5,832 nt of DNA, taken from NCBI GenBank assembly GCA_030040115.1, contig JASHUH010000291.1, forward strand, positions 1-5,832, given 5' to 3'. Source of the stretch: Acidobacteriaceae bacterium (GTDB lineage: Bacteria; Acidobacteriota; Terriglobia; Terriglobales; Acidobacteriaceae). Shown one piece after another: positions 1-5,832 of the stretch (the stretch's first letter is position 1; the number at the start of each line of letters is the position of its first letter). A model generated the notes under the pieces. The model had not been told where the DNA came from. It saw nothing but the letters and a program-made list of their open reading frames with translations, and did no database searches. Both the position numbers and the translations under genes were made by a program.

Positions 1-491
1 GTTCCTCCGCCGCACAGCACGGCGTATTTCTCGAGCGCACGCAAACCGGGGACTGTCTTGCGCGTGTCGAGCACGCGGGCGTGCGTTCCCTGGATGGCGT
101 CGGCGTATTGGCGCGTCAACGTGGCGATACCGCTCAGGTGCTGCAGCAAATTCAGGATCACGCGCTCGCAACTGAGCAGCACGCGCGCATTGTGGCGAAT
201 CACCGCCAGCACCTGGCCGGCGTGGACGCGCACGCCGTCGAAGATCTCCGGATGGCTCACAACTTCAAAGCGGGTGTGCGCATGGGGACGGGGGTCGAGG
301 CGCGCAAAAATTTCGAGAAAGCGCGGAATCGCGCCCAGCCCGGCGACGACCAACTCTTCGCGGGCGAGGATGGAGCCAACGGCGCGCAGGTTGGGGTCGA
401 TGACCAGGTTGGTGGTGGCGTCGCCGGCGGCCTTATCCTCCTGCAAGGCCTGCTCCAGCAAGGCGTCGATGCGGTGGCTTTTCCAGTCCAT
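1..491 (-). CDS. nadC: Quinolinate phosphoribosyltransferase (decarboxylating), N-terminal 163 residues, cut by window edge
   Basis: NadC converts quinolinate and PRPP to nicotinate mononucleotide, CO2 and pyrophosphate in de novo NAD synthesis in the cytoplasm. The visible part covers the N-terminal alpha/beta domain, with GDATT at residues 23-27, and the beginning of the barrel. ER at 109-110, LN at 113-114 and QHLSGIAT at 117-124 match the family signature. DTRKTVPGLR starts at residue 142, where R144 and K145 correspond to substrate-binding residues of the family. LEKYAVLCGGG runs to the window edge, so the expected N-H-R motif lies just outside. About 57% of a usual 280-290 residue enzyme is present. 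The ATG at 491 is the only credible start, because an in-frame TGA lies at 510-512, inside the upstream tandem repeat. No Shine-Dalgarno sequence is visible before it. The gene lies 242 bp downstream of valS on the same strand. Confidence 0.95.
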   Translation of the reverse strand, partial: MDWKSHRIDALLEQALQEDKAAGDATTNLVIDPNLRAVGSILAREELVVAGLGAIPRFLEIFARLDPRPHAHTRFEVVSHPEIFDGVRVHAGQVLAVIRHNARVLLSCERVILNLLQHLSGIATLTRQYADAIQGTHARVLDTRKTVPGLRALEKYAVLCGGG

Positions 492-498
492 AGAAGCA

Positions 499-561
499 GT
501 GATCAGTGATCAGTTGTCAGTGATCGGTGATCGGTGGTCAGCGATCGGCGATCAGTTCGCA
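499..561. repeat. 7-bp tandem repeat array, consensus GTGATCR
   Basis: Eight consecutive heptamers run from 499 to 554 (plus-strand variants GTGATCA, GTTGTCA, GTGATCG, GTGGTCA, GCGATCG, GCGATCA), with a ninth degenerate unit at 555-561. Six of the first eight units contain GATC. The array ends only 7 bp before the nadC start codon and supplies the in-frame stop that fixes that start. I recall very similar GATCAGTGATCAG-type strings scattered between genes in acidobacterial genomes. That is memory, not a search result. No function is known to me. Confidence 0.85.
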
Positions 562-583
562 GCAGCTCAATCCCCAAAAACGT

Positions 584-659
584 TGTCATCCTGAGCGGAG
601 CGGATTGCGTTCTTTGCAACCCGCGCAGTCGAAAGATCTGCGGTTGTTCCTGCTCTGCC
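584..659. repeat. Probable dispersed intergenic repeat (TGTCATCCTGAGC type)
   Basis: The segment begins with TGTCATCCTGAGCGGAGCGG and later holds CAGTCGAAAGATCTGCGGTT. From memory, paired blocks of this type flank a variable centre in a repeat common in acidobacterial intergenic DNA. The centre can fold: CGG at 601-603 and TTGC at 605-608 pair with GCAA at 616-619 and CCG at 621-623, leaving one A-C mismatch and a 7-nt loop. There is no convincing reading frame. Only one copy lies in this window, so calling it a repeat depends on recognition and not on an internal second copy. Confidence 0.55.
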
Positions 660-680
660 AATTTCGATAATGCCGGGCGC

Positions 681-715
681 CCCATCCTTTCGCCGCACTT
701 TGGCGAAAGGATGGG
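681..715. repeat. Perfect 14-bp inverted repeat (hairpin) downstream of valS
   Basis: CCCATCCTTTCGCC at 681-694 pairs perfectly with GGCGAAAGGATGGG at 702-715 around the 7-nt loop GCACTTT. It starts 18 nt past the valS stop codon. Neither side is followed by a T-run, so it is not a canonical intrinsic terminator. It could still stabilise the 3' end of the valS message or pause polymerase. The sequence resembles a hairpin repeat I associate with acidobacterial intergenic regions, which favours a repeat element over a dedicated terminator. Confidence 0.8.
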
Positions 716-733
716 AGACCGCAAAAACCCAAC

Positions 734-3691
<2,958 letters not shown>

Positions 3692-3858
3692 GCGGTTGTT
3701 GGTAGTCCCTCGAAATGCGCGCCAAACCCATGCAAACCATGACTTTTGCGCAAAGAAGACTACCTCACAGGGTAGCAGATGCGGGCACGCCAATCCTCAG
3801 GCAGAGTCAGGGTTACGCCGGGAAACAAGTGCAGTGTCTCTCCCCTGCCAGCCGGCCC
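3692..3858 (-). promoter_or_regulatory. valS leader region, promoter expected but not clearly defined
   Basis: This 167-bp stretch between the bamD terminator and the valS ATG must carry the valS promoter if the terminator is effective. The best -10 candidate is the extended TGCTACCCT (plus positions 3769-3777, minus strand), but no good -35 box lies at the right distance. Two small symmetric elements are visible: TTTGCGCAAA, a perfect 10-bp palindrome at 3745-3754, and CTACC/GGTAG (3760-3775, 6-nt loop). There is no T-box-like structure and no small reading frame that I would support. Confidence 0.3.
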
Positions 3859-3893
3859 AAAAAGAAAACCGCACCGGAGGCGATGCGGCTTTC
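3859..3893 (-). terminator. Intrinsic terminator of bamD
   Basis: Read on the minus strand, GAAAGCCGCA pairs with TGCGGTTTTC over 10 bp with one G-U pair, around a 10-nt loop, followed at once by TTTTT (plus 3859-3863). It begins 26 nt past the bamD TAA. This is the standard form of a Rho-independent terminator. It separates bamD from valS. The plus-strand side also has a T-rich flank (TTTCTCTTT), but no plus-strand gene needs it. Confidence 0.8.
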
Positions 3894-3919
3894 TCTTTGA
3901 CTGAGGACTGATTGGGTCC

Positions 3920-5437
3920 TTAGAACGGGTTCAGCTTGCTCAACCCCTTCTTCTTTTTCTTTTTGCTGGAGGAGGTGCTGCTCAAATCGGGTTTCGGCGC
4001 CTTGGCTTTGGTGTTGGCGTTCGCGATGGGCTGGGGAGGCGGCGGAGTTTTGATGTCGTTTACCTGGATCGGCGCTTCGGTCGGTTTCTCGGTGGCGGGC
4101 AAAACGGTGTTTGTCGGTCCCACCGCCTTCACTAGGGCGTTGGGGTCGGATGCCGGCGCATTGGCTGGCGCGGCTTGGGCCGCCCCTGAAGGAGCGCTCA
4201 CGATTTCCGCTCCAATGCCGGTGCCCGCGCCAGGTGCACCGGTGGCCAGCGGCGCCTGCGAAGGCTGGCCGGTGCGCGGCGGCTCATTGGCGCCCGTGGC
4301 GACCACCGGCGCAGCCGGTGCGGCCGGTTTGCCCGCCTGCACGGCGTCATTAAACAGGGCGACATTCTGGCTCGTGATTTCGGGTGCAGTGACCCTCGTG
4401 GGATCGGTCAGAGTCGGCTCGCCTACGTGCACCGCCTCTACGACTGTCGGTCCGCTGCGGATCAATCCCAAGGTTCGGTCGCCAAAGTGCAAGGGTTGAC
4501 GACTGCGTTCTTCCGCGTCGCTTTCGGCAATGGCCGCCTCGGTGGGCTCGGGGATCGGCCGATTCATGGCCACCAGCCGGTCGCGCGCGTCCTCCACGTG
4601 GGGCGCCATGGGATACCGGGTGATTACCTTGTCGTACGCCTGGGCGGCTTTGTTCTGGTAAATCGCGCGCAGCCGCTCACGCACCGCACCGGGGAGGCGG
4701 GGTGCGATTTGGATGTTGTGGGCCTCACCCCCGTAGCAATCGCCGATGGCGATCCACACCTGGTCACTCTTCGAATAGAGCGGGAAGGTATCGGCTACGG
4801 TTTGCAGACGGGCAATGGCGGCGTTATAGTCCTCGCGACTCTGATAAAAGAAACCGATTTGGGCTTCGCGTTCAGCCAGCACTTCCTGTACATCGCGCAA
4901 CTTCTGCTTGGCGCGCGGAATCAGCGGGGAGTCGGGAAACATGTTAATCATCTCCCGGTACTCGCGCTCGGCTTGTACGGCGTTCGTGGGATCCCGGTCC
5001 GGCTTCTCCATCTGCTGATAGTAGATGTCAGCCACTTTCATCTTCGCTTCGGCGGCCTCGGGCGCGTCGGGAAAGAAGGTAATGAAGTCTTCGTACTCCG
5101 CTTCGGCTTGGGTCAGTGCGGCTGACCCGCCCTCCTTGTACCAGCTATCGCCGACGGCCAGCTTGGCCCGCATCCGGTACTCCGACTCCGGATAAGTGTT
5201 CATCAGCGTCTGCAGGTCCAGCCGCGCCACGTCGTAGCGGCCCTTCTTCATGGCCACCATCGCCTTATCGAAGAGTTCCTTGTCCGGCTGGTCGGACTTG
5301 ACATCGGCCAGGGGGTTGGCGCCCAGGTTAAAGTCCTTCTTTTGCTTCTTCTGTTTCGTCTTCGCCTGGGCCGAAATTCCACCCAGGACCAGAACTGCCA
5401 GAGTCAAGATGGCGATCTTCTTCGAAAACCGGATCAT
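3920..5437 (-). CDS. bamD: BamD-type outer-membrane assembly protein with TPR repeats, 505 residues, no lipobox
   Basis: BamD is the TPR subunit that works with BamA to insert beta-barrel proteins into the outer membrane. Residues 1-25 form a signal peptide: RFSKK, a hydrophobic core, then AQA with likely signal peptidase I cleavage before K26. A basic stretch follows (26-34). TPR-like repeats cover about 52-290. The first reads LFDKAMVAMKKGRYDVA with NTYPESEY, and later ones carry FFPDAPEA and MFPDSPLIP. From about 290 the protein is Ala/Pro-rich and probably disordered, ending in six lysines and GLSKLNPF. E. coli BamD is a lipoprotein of about 245 residues, so this is twice as long and lacks the lipobox Cys. 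The ATG at 5437 is chosen because it begins the signal peptide and has GAGG 4 nt upstream (5442-5445). An ATG at 5521 would bury the signal. A periplasmic TPR protein of the CpoB/YbgF kind is the main alternative. Confidence 0.8.
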   Translation of the reverse strand: MIRFSKKIAILTLAVLVLGGISAQAKTKQKKQKKDFNLGANPLADVKSDQPDKELFDKAMVAMKKGRYDVARLDLQTLMNTYPESEYRMRAKLAVGDSWYKEGGSAALTQAEAEYEDFITFFPDAPEAAEAKMKVADIYYQQMEKPDRDPTNAVQAEREYREMINMFPDSPLIPRAKQKLRDVQEVLAEREAQIGFFYQSREDYNAAIARLQTVADTFPLYSKSDQVWIAIGDCYGGEAHNIQIAPRLPGAVRERLRAIYQNKAAQAYDKVITRYPMAPHVEDARDRLVAMNRPIPEPTEAAIAESDAEERSRQPLHFGDRTLGLIRSGPTVVEAVHVGEPTLTDPTRVTAPEITSQNVALFNDAVQAGKPAAPAAPVVATGANEPPRTGQPSQAPLATGAPGAGTGIGAEIVSAPSGAAQAAPANAPASDPNALVKAVGPTNTVLPATEKPTEAPIQVNDIKTPPPPQPIANANTKAKAPKPDLSSTSSSKKKKKKGLSKLNPF

Positions 5438-5501
5438 ACAGCCTCGTTGTCCGGGGGCCAAGGCTGGCCACCCGCCAGTTGCGTGCGCGTGATTTGACCA
5501 A

Positions 5502-5531
5502 ATTCTACTCTTCCCGGCCACTCCGCCCCAA
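5502..5531 (-). promoter_or_regulatory. Candidate sigma70-type promoter for bamD
   Basis: On the minus strand TTGGGG (plus 5526-5531) is followed after 18 nt by TAGAAT (plus 5502-5507), a five-of-six match to the consensus -10. Transcription would start near 5495, giving a leader of about 57 nt before the ATG at 5437. The alternative ATG at 5521 would then be untranscribed from this promoter. The -35 box is weak. The rest of the 120-bp rpe-bamD spacer shows only A/T tracts next to the rpe stop codon. Confidence 0.35.
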
Positions 5532-5557
5532 AAAACAATCTTAAGAAAAATGGTTCT

Positions 5558-5832
5558 TTACGCTCGCACGGTGCTCGGGCCTGCTTCGGTGGGTTCGCCC
5601 GCGGCCTGGCGAGCCGCCGCAAGTAGTTCGCGCGCATCGCGCTCCGGTCGCCCTGCGCCGAAGACAGCATTTCCCGCCACCAGCAATTCCGCACCAGCTT
5701 GGACGACCTGGGCGACCGTGTCGTGAGCCACGCCCCCGTCCACCTCGATCCTGAAGGCCAAGTCCAATTCCCGGCGCAACTCGGCCAGGCGGCGAATCTT
5801 ACCGGGTGAAAAAGGAATGAATTCCTGCCCGC
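5558..5832 (-). CDS. rpe: Ribulose-phosphate 3-epimerase, C-terminal 90 residues, cut by window edge
   Basis: Rpe interconverts ribulose 5-phosphate and xylulose 5-phosphate in the pentose phosphate and Calvin pathways, in the cytoplasm. The visible end of the TIM barrel starts with GQEFIPFSPGKIRRL, the loop that follows the family's NPGFGGQ motif. Next come IEVDGGV, which carries a catalytic Asp of the family, and AGAELLVAGNAVFG, which holds the Gly-rich phosphate-binding end of the barrel. The last 30 or so residues after the FG are an Ala/Arg-rich tail, slightly longer than usual. The N-terminal part lies beyond the right edge, so the start cannot be judged. TAA at 5558-5560 closes the frame. 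The bamD ATG lies 120 bp downstream. No clear terminator follows. Confidence 0.88.
   Translation of the reverse strand, partial: GQEFIPFSPGKIRRLAELRRELDLAFRIEVDGGVAHDTVAQVVQAGAELLVAGNAVFGAGRPERDARELLAAARQAAGEPTEAGPSTVRA

Noticed and set aside
499..561. CRISPR array
   Set aside because: Units are 7 bp and directly adjacent with no spacers, and no cas genes are present.
58..594. Plus-strand frames opposite nadC that run into the repeat spacer
   Set aside because: The minus strand clearly encodes NadC. The plus frames merely read through it and through non-coding repeats.
681..715. Intrinsic terminator for valS
   Set aside because: The stem is strong but no T-run follows on either strand, so it is listed as a hairpin repeat.
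3692..3793. N-terminal extension of ValRS from the TTG at 3793
   Set aside because: The added 34 residues do not resemble the family, and the ATG at 3691 begins exactly at the expected ValRS N-terminus.
3692..3858. T-box riboswitch before valS
   Set aside because: No T-box core sequence or extended stems are visible, and such leaders are mainly found in Firmicutes and relatives.
4427..5125. Open plus-strand frame of 232 codons opposite bamD
   Set aside because: Antisense shadow of the TPR-coding region, with no ribosome binding site or family signature.
5438..5521. N-terminal extension of BamD from the ATG at 5521
   Set aside because: It would place 28 polar residues before a clear signal peptide, and it lies upstream of the predicted transcription start.
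5525..5557. Terminator for rpe
   Set aside because: Only an A/T-only 5-bp stem (AAGAA/TTCTT) with scattered T tracts is present, too weak to call.

Overview
The window is a slice of a high-GC bacterial chromosome with four genes, all read on the minus strand. In transcription order (right to left) they are the C-terminal end of ribulose-phosphate 3-epimerase (rpe, cut by the right edge), a long BamD-type outer-membrane assembly protein, valyl-tRNA synthetase (valS) and the N-terminal half of quinolinate phosphoribosyltransferase (nadC, cut by the left edge). There are no RNA genes, phage genes, transposase genes or CRISPR arrays. The BamD homologue indicates a double-membraned bacterium. Its style (exported TPR protein without a lipobox, long Ala/Pro tail, lysine-rich C-terminus) and the families of short repeats resemble, from memory, Acidobacteriota of the Koribacter/Terriglobia kind. 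That assignment is an inference, not a database result.

Layout. 5558-5832 is the rpe end. 5438-5557 is a spacer with a plausible bamD promoter. 3920-5437 is bamD, followed by a good intrinsic terminator at 3859-3893. 3692-3858 is the valS leader. 734-3691 is valS. 492-733 is a spacer made almost entirely of three different repeat modules. 1-491 is nadC. The genes are housekeeping functions (pentose phosphate/Calvin sugar interconversion, outer-membrane protein insertion, translation, NAD synthesis). They do not form one pathway. The terminator suggests that bamD ends one transcription unit and that valS, possibly with nadC by readthrough, forms the next.

No new multi-gene system is visible. 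The unusual content is the repeat load. The nadC-valS spacer stacks a 7-bp tandem array rich in GATC, a dispersed-type element and a perfect 14-bp hairpin. A palindrome cluster of similar character sits in frame inside valS and appears to add about 35 residues to the enzyme near the catalytic domain. Two smaller apparent insertions in the same protein also coincide with perfect palindromes, which suggests that repeat elements have been absorbed into an essential gene.
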